From Syntrophomonas sp. UBA4807 (GTDB taxonomy: Bacteria > Bacillota > Syntrophomonadia > Syntrophomonadales > Syntrophomonadaceae), in the NCBI GenBank assembly GCA_002402575.1, contig DHGD01000015.1, forward strand, positions 1-9,403: a stretch of DNA of 9,403 nucleotides, read 5' to 3'. Every line of letters begins with the position of its first letter. Positions within the stretch are counted from its first letter, which is position 1. Of this stretch, positions 1 to 6,991 are shown in pieces. The notes under the pieces were generated by a model. It had not been told where the DNA came from and searched no databases. It worked only from the letters and a program-made list of their open reading frames with translations. Both the position numbers and the translations under genes were made by a program.

Positions 1-57
1 GTCCAATATCAGGGGGTCAGCCCGCGATGATCTTCCTCATTTAAAGTCTACTCTAGC
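1..57. other. Flank outside the IS66 end
   Basis: This edge sequence lies outside the IS66 terminal repeat that starts at 58. I see no gene in it; the only start (ATGAGGAAG on the minus strand) stops after seven codons. If the IS inserted normally, the 8 bp next to the repeat (50-57, actctagc) would be one copy of the target duplication. The other IS end is deleted, so this cannot be tested inside the window. Confidence 0.3.
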
Positions 58-77
58 GTAAGCGTCAAACACTGTCA
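58..77 (+). repeat. IS66 terminal inverted repeat (one end)
   Basis: The sequence GTAAGCGTCAAACACTGTCA opens at 58, with the GTAAGCG start typical of IS66 ends. It lies about 30 bp beyond the last gene of the element and points inward. The partner repeat is not in the window, so the repeat length is estimated from the family norm of 20-30 bp. Confidence 0.6.
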
Positions 78-107
78 GACCTATTTATTTAAATTATGTC
101 AGGTATG

Positions 108-380
108 TCAGGCTCTTCCTGCCAGCCATTCATCAAGAGCGCTGGAGATTTCATTCCTAAACTCTTCATCTGACAGACCAAGATCAGTTCCGCGCTCATA
201 TGCCCGATCTACAGTATGAGCAAACCTAACCGCAAATCTGCTGTTCTCAAGCTCCATATGGGGAAAATGCTCTATCATATAGGCAGAGTAATCCAAATCA
301 AAAAAATAACGTTCTAAATCGCCATTTACGAAATCCGAGATGAAATCAATCATAAATGCCGTGTGCTTTTTGAAATTCAT
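108..380 (-). CDS. Small acidic hypothetical protein, IS66 passenger gene
   Basis: I do not recognise this 90-aa protein. It is acidic and appears largely helical, with aromatic-rich N-terminal segments (FMIDFISDF, RYFFDLDYSAYMIEHF) and a C-terminal ELENSRFAVRFAHTVDRAYERG region. No signal peptide or membrane segment is visible. The start is the ATG at 380, which overlaps the transposase stop in TGATG; GGAGG sits 7 nt upstream. A TTG one codon earlier is also possible. The gene lies between the transposase and the IS end, so it belongs to the element and is translationally coupled to tnpC. Its role is unknown; regulation of transposition or a cargo function are both open. Confidence 0.7.
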   Translation of the reverse strand: MNFKKHTAFMIDFISDFVNGDLERYFFDLDYSAYMIEHFPHMELENSRFAVRFAHTVDRAYERGTDLGLSDEEFRNEISSALDEWLAGRA

Positions 381-1126
381 CAATCTTCCTCCCAGGCATA
401 TTTTTCGGATTTTGTTTCCTTTGGATTCGGTGTAAATACCTTCTGTGGTAATGCTGCACTGCCGGGAAGAAAATCTTCAATTGTGGAGACATAGCCAGGT
501 TTCCCAAGGTTAGGAGCATTAGTAAAAATCCACGCCAAATATTCAAATAGATTCAGGCCGTTTTCCCTTGCGGTCACAACAAGACTATAATATACTGCGC
601 TGGCTCTCGCACCGTTCGGCGTGTTGCTGAAAAGCCAGTTCTTACGCCCGATAACAAAAGGCTTGATACTACGCTCCGCCCGATTATTAGATATTTCCAG
701 ACGCCCATCCAGCAAATATCGTTCAAGATATTTGCGCTGGGATTGCGCATAATACGCTGCTTTGTTAAGAAGGGTTTTGGGCAGGGCATTCAAGTGTTCA
801 ATCCAGTTGTAAAATTCATCTATCATTGGCCTGGACAGCCTTTCACGCTCTTTAAGCCGATTTTCAGAGGTCAACAAAGCAAACTTTTTCTCGAAATGGA
901 ACAGTCTGTCGCAATAGGCGACTCCTTTTTCTGCATTGGAATCCGGTTGCTTGTCGTATTCCGCAACGGGAGTGCGGTGATATAGTGGCAAATCAGCGAT
1001 GAAACCGGGGTTCGGCTTGCCGTTGATGTCCTCGCAGACCTCGGGGTTGAAATTTTTTGAAGCACCAATGACCCAGCTGTAGTTGTTCTTGAATGTCTGG
1101 TATCTTTTCTTGTCGGAATCATTCAT
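380..1126 (-). CDS. Chimeric ORF: N-terminus of operon gene 6 fused to truncated IS66 transposase
   Basis: Residue numbers count from the ATG at 1135. From about residue 64 (PDSNAEKGVAYCDRLF) to the end this is the C-terminal part of IS66 TnpC: the LSRP linker, LLDGRLEISNNRAERSIKP with the last catalytic acid (E154), GRKNWLFSNT, and the usual tail ending EKYAWEED. The first two catalytic Asp residues, the zinc finger and the leucine zipper are missing, so it cannot transpose DNA. Residues 1-63 do not look like IS66. They follow the helicase stop by a few bases with their own ribosome site, as a sixth operon gene would, and I do not recognise them. The preferred start is the ATG at 1126, where AGGA lies 9 nt upstream; the ATG at 1135 touches that AGGA. 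The frame is open across the junction, so a hybrid protein may be made, but it is probably a relic. Confidence 0.8.
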   Translation of the reverse strand: MNDSDKKRYQTFKNNYSWVIGASKNFNPEVCEDINGKPNPGFIADLPLYHRTPVAEYDKQPDSNAEKGVAYCDRLFHFEKKFALLTSENRLKERERLSRPMIDEFYNWIEHLNALPKTLLNKAAYYAQSQRKYLERYLLDGRLEISNNRAERSIKPFVIGRKNWLFSNTPNGARASAVYYSLVVTARENGLNLFEYLAWIFTNAPNLGKPGYVSTIEDFLPGSAALPQKVFTPNPKETKSEKYAWEED

Positions 1127-1137
1127 CAAGACCATTC

Positions 1138-3198
1138 CTATCTATATCGTAAATCCAACGAAAAGGACGTTATCCACGATGACCGGTCAATTAAATCTAC
1201 TTCCCTCTCAACCCCCAGCCACCCCTTAATCTCATCGATCCTGGCTTTGAGTGGTAATTTTTTATTAGCTGCCGGACGGCCCAACTTATATTCCAGCGAC
1301 CCTAATTTCTCAGTTATATCCTGATGCAAAGCGGCCGCTGAACAGTCCGACAGCCAGGCCGGTTTCTCATTAACAATGCCTTTCAAAACCACAAACATAC
1401 CATTTATCGTGGCAACCTGCGCAGCGGCCTCCATGCCTGCCTTTTTAGCCAGCATATCTATCAATATCTGCCGTTGCCGCCCGCCCAAATGGAAAACATA
1501 GGTTTCATCTTCCATATGGATGACCGGCCAGACCTCATCAGGAATGCCCAGGTAGTATCTCAACGCTTGGGCCTGATTGCTGTTATCCGGGCCTTCATAG
1601 CCCGCGTAACGCCAACTGGCTTCTTCCTGGGGTTTTCTCTGCTTGGTGACCAGGAGGCGATTGCCTTCTATGCCCTGCACCTGCAACCGTTTGCCGCCGG
1701 TTTTTAGGCCTTTGCCCTGGCGGTATTCAACCCCGGAGGCGATGCGCTCGCCGGTGGTGGCATCAACCACCTGGTAGCCGCCTTTGTCTTCAATGTTGCT
1801 GTGAATGAAGCCGGTATCCATGCGGTCCAGCCAATATCGCCCCAGCTTGATTCTGCCGTGGTCGTTGACCAATTCCGCTTCGGTGATGAGGGTATCCAAC
1901 AAGCCCTGCAAGGGCTGGCCGGGCAGGCATTCATCTATAAGAGCCTGTACTTTTTCCAGGCTGCGGTAACCTTTAGGTGACTGAAATATATATGAGACCA
2001 CCTGTTGGCGGGCTACCGCATAATTGGGACCGGGGACCTGGTCACCTAAGAATCCGTTTTGGGCGGCTGCCAGCATGGCGGTGTTTATTAAAGCGTCTTG
2101 TTCATTATCGGTACAGAATAACACTCTGGTTTGATTGGTCCTGCGGTTGCCCCGGCCGATGCGCTGCAATAAATCGGAAACATTGGGGGCGGGGCCATCC
2201 AATACCACCAGGTCGATATCGCCGATATCGATACCCAGTTCCAGGGTGGAGGTGGCGAAGATGATGACCGCGTCGGACTGGCGCGCGGTTTCTTCGGCTT
2301 GTTCCCGGATATGCTGGCTCAGGCTGCCGTGATGGGCCAGGATTTCATAGCCGCTGCCCTGCAAGGCTTCTCCCATAGAGTAGGCCAGATTGTCCACATA
2401 TTTGCGGGCATTGCAGAATACCAGGATCTTTTCTTTTTCAGGCCGTTGCGCAATGTAGCTGAGCAATGTGTCTACCAACTCCCGAGGCTGTTCAGGCGGA
2501 TAGATACATTCGATATCCCTCTTACCGCTTACAACCACCGGCTGGCCGTTAGGGATGAAGTCATCCCGGACTAGCTCGGGGTGGTTAACGGTGGCGCTTA
2601 AGCCCACCACCTGAAGATGTTCGCTGCGGCACCAGCCTTTTGCAAATGCCTGTTTCTTCAACTTCCTCAACCGCTGCAAGAGCCATCTGACTTGCTCACC
2701 GCGGGCGCTGCCATATAGTAAATGGATTTCGTCCAAAACTACCGCCACGGTGTCAGCCAAGATATGACCAGCAGCGTTTTTGCCCCGGCACATCAGGGAG
2801 TCGAACGACTCCGGGGTGGTCAGAATTATCTGGGCGCGCTCGCAGCTCATGTCGTGGTGGTCGCCGGTGCGCCTGGCTACCAGCAAGCCCAATTCCCGCA
2901 AGGGGTTGGCCAGTCGGGCATAGAGGTCGTTTACCAAGGCGCGGGTCGGGGTGACATAGAGGATCTTCCAGGGGGTGGTTCGGTCAATGTTACGTTCTAT
3001 AAGCGGGGCGCAGACCGCCTCGGTCTTGCCGCTGGCGGTGGCTGAACATAACAGTATGTCCTGGCCTTTGATAATCTTCGGGATAGCGGCCCGTTGCACC
3101 GTGGTCAAGCGCCCGAAGCCGCTGAAAAAGGCCGACCAGGCGCGCGGCATGGCGGCGGCCAATTGCCGATCCAGTTGTAGTTCGGCGTCAATTGCCAC
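1138..3198 (-). CDS. Superfamily II DEIH-box helicase, Lhr/BrxHI-like
   Basis: An ATP-driven nucleic-acid helicase or translocase of 686 aa from the GTG at 3198. Counted from an upstream in-frame ATG (3228), the motifs are: Q-motif LTTVQRAAIP (41-50), Walker A ATASGKT (63-69), TPTRAL (93-98), DEIH (166-169), SAT (211-213), ATSTLELGIDIG (325-336) and QRIGRGNR (355-362). Both RecA lobes are complete. The C-terminal ~300 residues contain a winged-helix-like part and a beta-rich part with WPVIHMEDETYVFHLGG, as in Lhr-like proteins. There is no cysteine cluster like that of MrfA. GTG at 3198 is preferred because GGAGG lies 10 nt upstream and the overlap with the preceding ATPase falls to 11 nt; the ATG has no ribosome site. 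Pairing with BrxD-type ATPases points to BREX type 2 BrxHI or the Shango helicase. The substrate is not shown by the sequence. Confidence 0.92.
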   Translation of the reverse strand: MAIDAELQLDRQLAAAMPRAWSAFFSGFGRLTTVQRAAIPKIIKGQDILLCSATASGKTEAVCAPLIERNIDRTTPWKILYVTPTRALVNDLYARLANPLRELGLLVARRTGDHHDMSCERAQIILTTPESFDSLMCRGKNAAGHILADTVAVVLDEIHLLYGSARGEQVRWLLQRLRKLKKQAFAKGWCRSEHLQVVGLSATVNHPELVRDDFIPNGQPVVVSGKRDIECIYPPEQPRELVDTLLSYIAQRPEKEKILVFCNARKYVDNLAYSMGEALQGSGYEILAHHGSLSQHIREQAEETARQSDAVIIFATSTLELGIDIGDIDLVVLDGPAPNVSDLLQRIGRGNRRTNQTRVLFCTDNEQDALINTAMLAAAQNGFLGDQVPGPNYAVARQQVVSYIFQSPKGYRSLEKVQALIDECLPGQPLQGLLDTLITEAELVNDHGRIKLGRYWLDRMDTGFIHSNIEDKGGYQVVDATTGERIASGVEYRQGKGLKTGGKRLQVQGIEGNRLLVTKQRKPQEEASWRYAGYEGPDNSNQAQALRYYLGIPDEVWPVIHMEDETYVFHLGGRQRQILIDMLAKKAGMEAAAQVATINGMFVVLKGIVNEKPAWLSDCSAAALHQDITEKLGSLEYKLGRPAANKKLPLKARIDEIKGWLGVEREVDLIDRSSWITSFSLDLRYR

Positions 3199-4531
3199 TG
3201 GTCCTTGTCCTCCCTGGTCCGTATTCATTATCTAAAACCGCCATATAGTATTTGATGAAAGCCCGCACCAAATCGGTTTGATCGCGGCTATTGAGCAATG
3301 CTTCAGTTTTTTCCATCAGTTCCTCATCATAAGCGGCGGCCAGTTGGTAAGTGGTTCGGTAGAGTTCGTAAATGCTCTTGGCTAACTGCTGTTTTTGGCG
3401 CTCCGACCAGGCGGTGAGGAAATACTGCTTGCCGTTGCTTTGCTCTACTAATTGATCTACCCAGACATCACCGCTATGGCCGTCCTGGCTCACCGCTCCA
3501 ATGAAAATGGCTAAAGGGGCTTGCGGAATGACGGTGTTTTTACTTACATACTGGCCCATGGTGCCCAGTAATTCGACCACCTTGGTGCGGTCCGCCGCAG
3601 TCAGCATACGATGGGCCTCGAATTCATCGACGGTTACGACCAGCCCTTTGTACCCGGCGGCTTTGGCCAACCAGGCATGGCCTGCCAGTGATAGGACGAA
3701 CATGACGGTCTTGTCGTGGCGTCCCTTGACGGTCATGGGCTTGAAATATATCTGCGCAGATCTGGTTCTGGTTTCCACGGCCAAATCAGCTTTGACCTGG
3801 GTAGCGGTCACATTTTCACTGCCAGCCAGAGCTTCTTCGATCAGGCTGGCGCAACTGTCAAGCAACTGGCTGTTTTTGAGCTTCTTGATGTATTGGAAGT
3901 TTTGCGGGAAAGGTGCGAAATCTCTTAACGGCTTGGGTATGGAGTCAAAGCCGTTCTGGATGGCTTTTATGTATAGGTCCAGCAAAGGCGTTTCCGCACT
4001 GAGGTCCTTGCCCTGCAGCGACAGCCAGATGTTATAGAGCAGCCTTTGCGGGGCTGAAAAATTGTTGCTCTTACCGTCAATTTCGATTTTCGCGACCAGG
4101 TAGCCCTGCTCCAACGCGATTTGGCGGATCAGAGCCATAGTGTGGCTTTTGCCGGTGCCGAAGGGGCCGCACACCTCGTGGATCCGACTGCTGCGGCTAT
4201 GATGGGGCATGCAGCTCTCGATCCATTGCAGCAGGTCGTCATAGCCCACCGTTAGCAGTTTCAGATGCGATTCTGGCACCAGGCCAAAGCGCAAGGCTTC
4301 CAGGGCTCTGAGCTGCTGAAAGTCATCCCAATCAATAGCGGTCTGCGCGGGTGGGGATGGTGGCACCAAGTCGATATCATCGTCTAAAGGCTCCAGGTCG
4401 GCCAAGGACTGTTTGACAGTGAGTCCGCCAGCCGAGACTAGCGACACCAGAGCGCCATCACCGGTAAGTTTTACGATGATGGCTTCCCCCAGTTTTTTGA
4501 CCAGGACTTTCATGCCGGTGCGAAATCCCAT
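3188..4531 (-). CDS. BrxC/BrxD-type (DUF2791) ATPase with N-terminal SH3-like barrel
   Basis: This 447-aa protein is the third ATPase of the operon. Residues 7-50 (MKVLVKKLGEAIIVKL to LADLEPLDD) look like a small SH3/KOW-type beta barrel, followed by a Pro/Asp-rich linker. The ATPase module starts near residue 70 with the family signature ALEALRFGLVP...LLTVGYDDL. Walker A is GPFGTGKSH (122-130) and Walker B is GLVVTVDEFE (296-305, D302/E303). PLAIFIGAVS (339-348) is the likely sensor-1 strand. The segment between the Walker motifs is longer than in the other two ATPases. The ATG at 4531 lies 5 nt after the preceding stop, with GAGG 10 nt upstream; a second ATG at 4513 would keep the barrel. 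Its likely role is ATP-dependent control or loading of a partner on DNA, by analogy with BrxC/BrxD. The barrel could bind DNA or a partner protein. Confidence 0.87.
   Translation of the reverse strand: MGFRTGMKVLVKKLGEAIIVKLTGDGALVSLVSAGGLTVKQSLADLEPLDDDIDLVPPSPPAQTAIDWDDFQQLRALEALRFGLVPESHLKLLTVGYDDLLQWIESCMPHHSRSSRIHEVCGPFGTGKSHTMALIRQIALEQGYLVAKIEIDGKSNNFSAPQRLLYNIWLSLQGKDLSAETPLLDLYIKAIQNGFDSIPKPLRDFAPFPQNFQYIKKLKNSQLLDSCASLIEEALAGSENVTATQVKADLAVETRTRSAQIYFKPMTVKGRHDKTVMFVLSLAGHAWLAKAAGYKGLVVTVDEFEAHRMLTAADRTKVVELLGTMGQYVSKNTVIPQAPLAIFIGAVSQDGHSGDVWVDQLVEQSNGKQYFLTAWSERQKQQLAKSIYELYRTTYQLAAAYDEELMEKTEALLNSRDQTDLVRAFIKYYMAVLDNEYGPGRTRTSGN
3209..3213 (-). promoter_or_regulatory. Ribosome binding site deciding the helicase start
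   Basis: GGAGG on the minus strand lies inside the end of the third ATPase gene, 10 nt before the GTG at 3198. The competing ATG at 3228 is preceded by TTTTAGATA, with no Shine-Dalgarno. This favours the GTG and suggests coupling of helicase translation to that of the ATPase. Confidence 0.55.
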
Positions 4532-4536
4532 GGTTG

Positions 4537-5763
4537 CTATACCTCATCTTCCTCGATGGTGGCTGAGGTGGCGGCAGCTTCCAGACAGCCGCGATTATAT
4601 ATGTTAAGCAGTAATGACGAAGCGCGTTTGGTCATTTCCCGGCGGCTGCTGCTGGAAATGTCTTCTTCGATTATCTCGGTGGCGATTTGATTGATTTTCT
4701 CGATAGCCTGGGATTTCTCCACCGCCAACCGCACTCCGGCGTATTCATAGAGCAAATCAGCCAGGCGCTGGCCGATTTTTCTCAGCTCGGCTTCGCGGTC
4801 GGTGGGTGCCGAGAGGCTGATCAAGGCGGCATAATCATTGCCGTCCATAAACCCCTGCCCCGGCGCGTTGTCGATGCGTTGTTTCAAGGCCATGTACTGC
4901 ATCATGTTCTGCACTACTTCATCGGTTAAGGCATAGACAAAGAAAACCGCGCCGCCCGCCAGATCATTGATGACCCCGATATCAGCCCGGAGCAGAGCCA
5001 GAATCTTTTGTACTTTGTCCCGGCTGACTTGTTGAAAACCGATGTCGGCCTCATCCAAACAGACCACCGTGCCTTTGAAGCCCGCATAACGGATTAACTG
5101 AAACAACGAAAACATGGCCTGGCTGGCGCAGAGTTTCAATTCGTCCCCTTTTACAGCTTGTTCGCCTAAGCTACCGGCCAATTCTTTGCTGTCGAAGGCT
5201 CCTTCCAGCCACTGGCAGGCGGCTTGAAATCCGTCCTGGTCTTCCTGGTCATAGTAGCGAATAGCTTTTTGCGCCACCCGCCCGAACTTGTCTGATTTGA
5301 AATCATGATCAGGCAATCCTTCCAGCCAACCCTGGAAGGCTGCTTCGGCAGCGTCGGGGTCCGGTAATTTGCTGCGCACATTCTTAGCGCAGGCGGCAAT
5401 CAGTTCTCGCACTCCGCGGCCTGAAGCACCGGGCACCCGTAAATTACGCACTATTTCTTTGTATACTAACAGCCGGTTGCTGTAGTCCAGGTCTTTGTCC
5501 AAACTGACTTCCGAGGTGGCAAAGCCCTGGTCGGCGGAGATCTCCATCAATTGCCTGAGAAAATGAGTTTTGCCGGAGCCAAACGGACCCACCACGAACT
5601 TTTCGGCTGAGCCGCCCCGTCGCGCGATCCTATCCTGCAGGTAAACCTTATCGAGACGGGCGAAAACATTCTCATAACCCACCCCAAACAGACTGCAGCC
5701 CGACGCTGGCGCTACCCCATTGCTGGCCATGGTCTCTAAGATGCTGATATAGTCTATAGTCAC
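4537..5763 (-). CDS. BrxC/BrxD-type (DUF2791) ATPase
   Basis: The second ATPase of the operon, 408 aa. It opens directly with the family N-terminus (YISILETMASNGVAP, SLFGVGYENV). Walker A is GPFGSGKTH (59-67) and Walker B is VVCLDEAD (233-240, D237/E238). AVFFVYAL (272-279) is the likely sensor strand, and an arginine-rich segment (SSSRREMTKRA, 371-381) precedes the last helix. It ends in an acidic tail (IEEDEV). The frame is open as far as an ATG at 5910, but that would overlap the previous gene by 151 nt with a non-homologous extension. The GTG at 5763 has AAGGGGG 8 nt upstream and overlaps the preceding stop as GTGA, so it is chosen. It probably works with the two flanking paralogues; the exact role is inferred. 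Confidence 0.9.
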   Translation of the reverse strand: MTIDYISILETMASNGVAPASGCSLFGVGYENVFARLDKVYLQDRIARRGGSAEKFVVGPFGSGKTHFLRQLMEISADQGFATSEVSLDKDLDYSNRLLVYKEIVRNLRVPGASGRGVRELIAACAKNVRSKLPDPDAAEAAFQGWLEGLPDHDFKSDKFGRVAQKAIRYYDQEDQDGFQAACQWLEGAFDSKELAGSLGEQAVKGDELKLCASQAMFSLFQLIRYAGFKGTVVCLDEADIGFQQVSRDKVQKILALLRADIGVINDLAGGAVFFVYALTDEVVQNMMQYMALKQRIDNAPGQGFMDGNDYAALISLSAPTDREAELRKIGQRLADLLYEYAGVRLAVEKSQAIEKINQIATEIIEEDISSSSRREMTKRASSLLLNIYNRGCLEAAATSATIEEDEV

Positions 5764-6989
5764 CTGGTTTTCCCCCTTATCTGTTCGATGGCCAGACCAG
5801 CCAGCCGCTTCATTAAATCCCGCTTGTAGCCTGCTCCGGCATTCTGCTCTATAATCCGGCTGCCCCACTGGTGCATGGTTGGGGCTAAACCATCGGTGGC
5901 CAGACCGCATTGGCTGACAACTTCACACAGCCGCGCAATCGCCTGCTGCAAAAACAGTTCCGCTTCCGCGGCGGTGTTGACCTGTTCCAGGCTGAGCACC
6001 GGCCAGCGCCATGAACCATTAATGTCCATATCTCTAACCATAGCCAGGCGCTGCCCCAGGGCTTGATAGTGTATGGTCATGGTTTCCAAGAATCCCGGCA
6101 GGATAGTAAAAACCACGATGGTCCGGGGCATGGTGCCGATAATGCAACCATCCACCAGATGGCGCATCAGGTTGGCCGCGTTGAGTTGTTTTTGGCTGGG
6201 CTTGCCGCTTTTTGGCTGAAATGATTTTTCATTCTCATCGAATAGTAACATGAAGCCAGACAGGCCTAAGATGTTGAGGCTTTCGGTCAGAGTCTTGATA
6301 AATGCTTCAGCATTACGTTCATTTAGAGAATTCTTGACCCCAAGGATATCAGCTCTCTTTAATTCTGCTGAGGTTACTTTATCGCCATGCAGGTAGCTGC
6401 GCAGTAAATTGGCTTTGGCGGCGTTGTCTTGATTGAGATGCAGCGCCTGGAAAATGGCATTCCTGAATCCGGGATGGGGCATCGGGGTGGTTTTAAGCTG
6501 GGTTGAGCCCATCGCCCCCTGCCTTCCCAAAGCGGTTAGAATATTGAATAGCGAGCGCACCTGCTCCCCTCCGATGTTGGCTTGTATTTGGCGCAGTATA
6601 TAGCGGGTGATAGCGGCCCAATCTTCCAGATGCAGGTCTGAGGATAGATCAGTGCGCACCACCGCAAATCCGGACTGCAGAGCGCGCTCTTCCAACAGTT
6701 TGAGCAGATGGGTTTTGCCCGCTCCATAAGGCCCCTCAAAGAAGCGGCAGGTTGAACCGCCCCCGGCTATGAGCCGGTCACAGATCTCCTCGACGAAGAA
6801 CTGCAGGTATTGATCGCTGCCTACATCGAGCAGGGATACTATGGATTGCGGCGGCTCGCCGTATTCAGCCATGGTCTCCAGGGCAGTTATTATAGTATCT
6901 ATGGAGACATCGGTTGCAGCCATATCTGATTTCCTTCTCGGTGCCTGGGCCTTTTCAAACGCCTTCTTGGCCTCGGCTGCCGTGGTCAT
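5760..6989 (-). CDS. BrxC/BrxD-type (DUF2791) ATPase
   Basis: The first ATPase of the operon, 409 aa. A charged Ala/Lys-rich leader (1-22) precedes the family N-terminus (TIITALETMAEYGEPP, SLLDVGSDQYL). Walker A is GPYGAGKTH (86-94) and Walker B is FMLLFDEN (245-252, D251/E252). TIVVFTILPGF (290-300) follows as the likely sensor strand, and AGYKRDLMKRLAGLA (386-400) matches the basic C-terminal segment of the family. The ATG at 6989 is 2 nt after the preceding stop and has AAGGA 8 nt upstream. A second ATG at 6923 (Met23) has an almost identical AAGGA site and would begin near the start of the second ATPase, so either or both may be used. It is clearly homologous to, but well diverged from, the next two genes, and a joint complex with them is likely. 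Confidence 0.9.
   Translation of the reverse strand: MTTAAEAKKAFEKAQAPRRKSDMAATDVSIDTIITALETMAEYGEPPQSIVSLLDVGSDQYLQFFVEEICDRLIAGGGSTCRFFEGPYGAGKTHLLKLLEERALQSGFAVVRTDLSSDLHLEDWAAITRYILRQIQANIGGEQVRSLFNILTALGRQGAMGSTQLKTTPMPHPGFRNAIFQALHLNQDNAAKANLLRSYLHGDKVTSAELKRADILGVKNSLNERNAEAFIKTLTESLNILGLSGFMLLFDENEKSFQPKSGKPSQKQLNAANLMRHLVDGCIIGTMPRTIVVFTILPGFLETMTIHYQALGQRLAMVRDMDINGSWRWPVLSLEQVNTAAEAELFLQQAIARLCEVVSQCGLATDGLAPTMHQWGSRIIEQNAGAGYKRDLMKRLAGLAIEQIRGKTR
5772..5778 (-). promoter_or_regulatory. Ribosome binding site deciding the second ATPase start
   Basis: AAGGGGG on the minus strand lies 8 nt before the GTG at 5763. This GTG overlaps the TGA of the upstream ATPase by 4 nt (GTGA), a classic translational-coupling junction. 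It argues against the far-upstream ATG at 5910. Confidence 0.65.
6921..6936 (-). promoter_or_regulatory. Alternative start and ribosome site inside the first ATPase gene
   Basis: The minus strand reads AAGGAAATCAGATATG. At 6987-7002 the used or competing start reads AAGGAAATTAGAGATG. The two differ at 2 of 16 positions and lie 66 nt (22 codons) apart in the same frame. The match runs 4 nt further upstream (3 differences in 20), which suggests either a short duplication or selection for a second start. Confidence 0.45.
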
Positions 6990-6991
6990 CT

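Larger units (their letters stand above)
58..946 (-). mobile_element. IS66-family element, right-hand remnant
   Basis: This is the 3' part of an IS66 element: the C-terminal two thirds of a TnpC transposase, a small downstream gene, and one terminal repeat beginning GTAAGCG at 58, which reads inward as expected for IS66 (family ends start GTAA). The left end, the accessory genes tnpA/tnpB and the N-terminal half of TnpC are missing. The inner boundary is set by where IS66 similarity begins in the chimeric reading frame, about codon 64 counted from the ATG at 1135, so it is accurate only to about 20 bp. The element cannot move by itself. Its joining to the operon implies a deletion after insertion, not a clean insertion. 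Confidence 0.8.

Noticed and set aside
3199..3228. ATG start at 3228 for the helicase
   Set aside because: It has no Shine-Dalgarno and increases the overlap to 41 nt; the added residues (MNTDQGGQGP) are low in information. It is not excluded, only less likely.
3501..4037. 178-codon open frame on the plus strand
   Set aside because: It lies antisense inside the third ATPase gene, which has clear Walker motifs and a good start; the antisense product has no recognisable motif.
5764..5910. Upstream extension of the second ATPase to an ATG at 5910
   Set aside because: It would overlap the first ATPase by 151 nt with a Trp/Arg/His-rich extension unlike the family, while the GTG at 5763 has an AAGGGGG site and a GTGA overlap.
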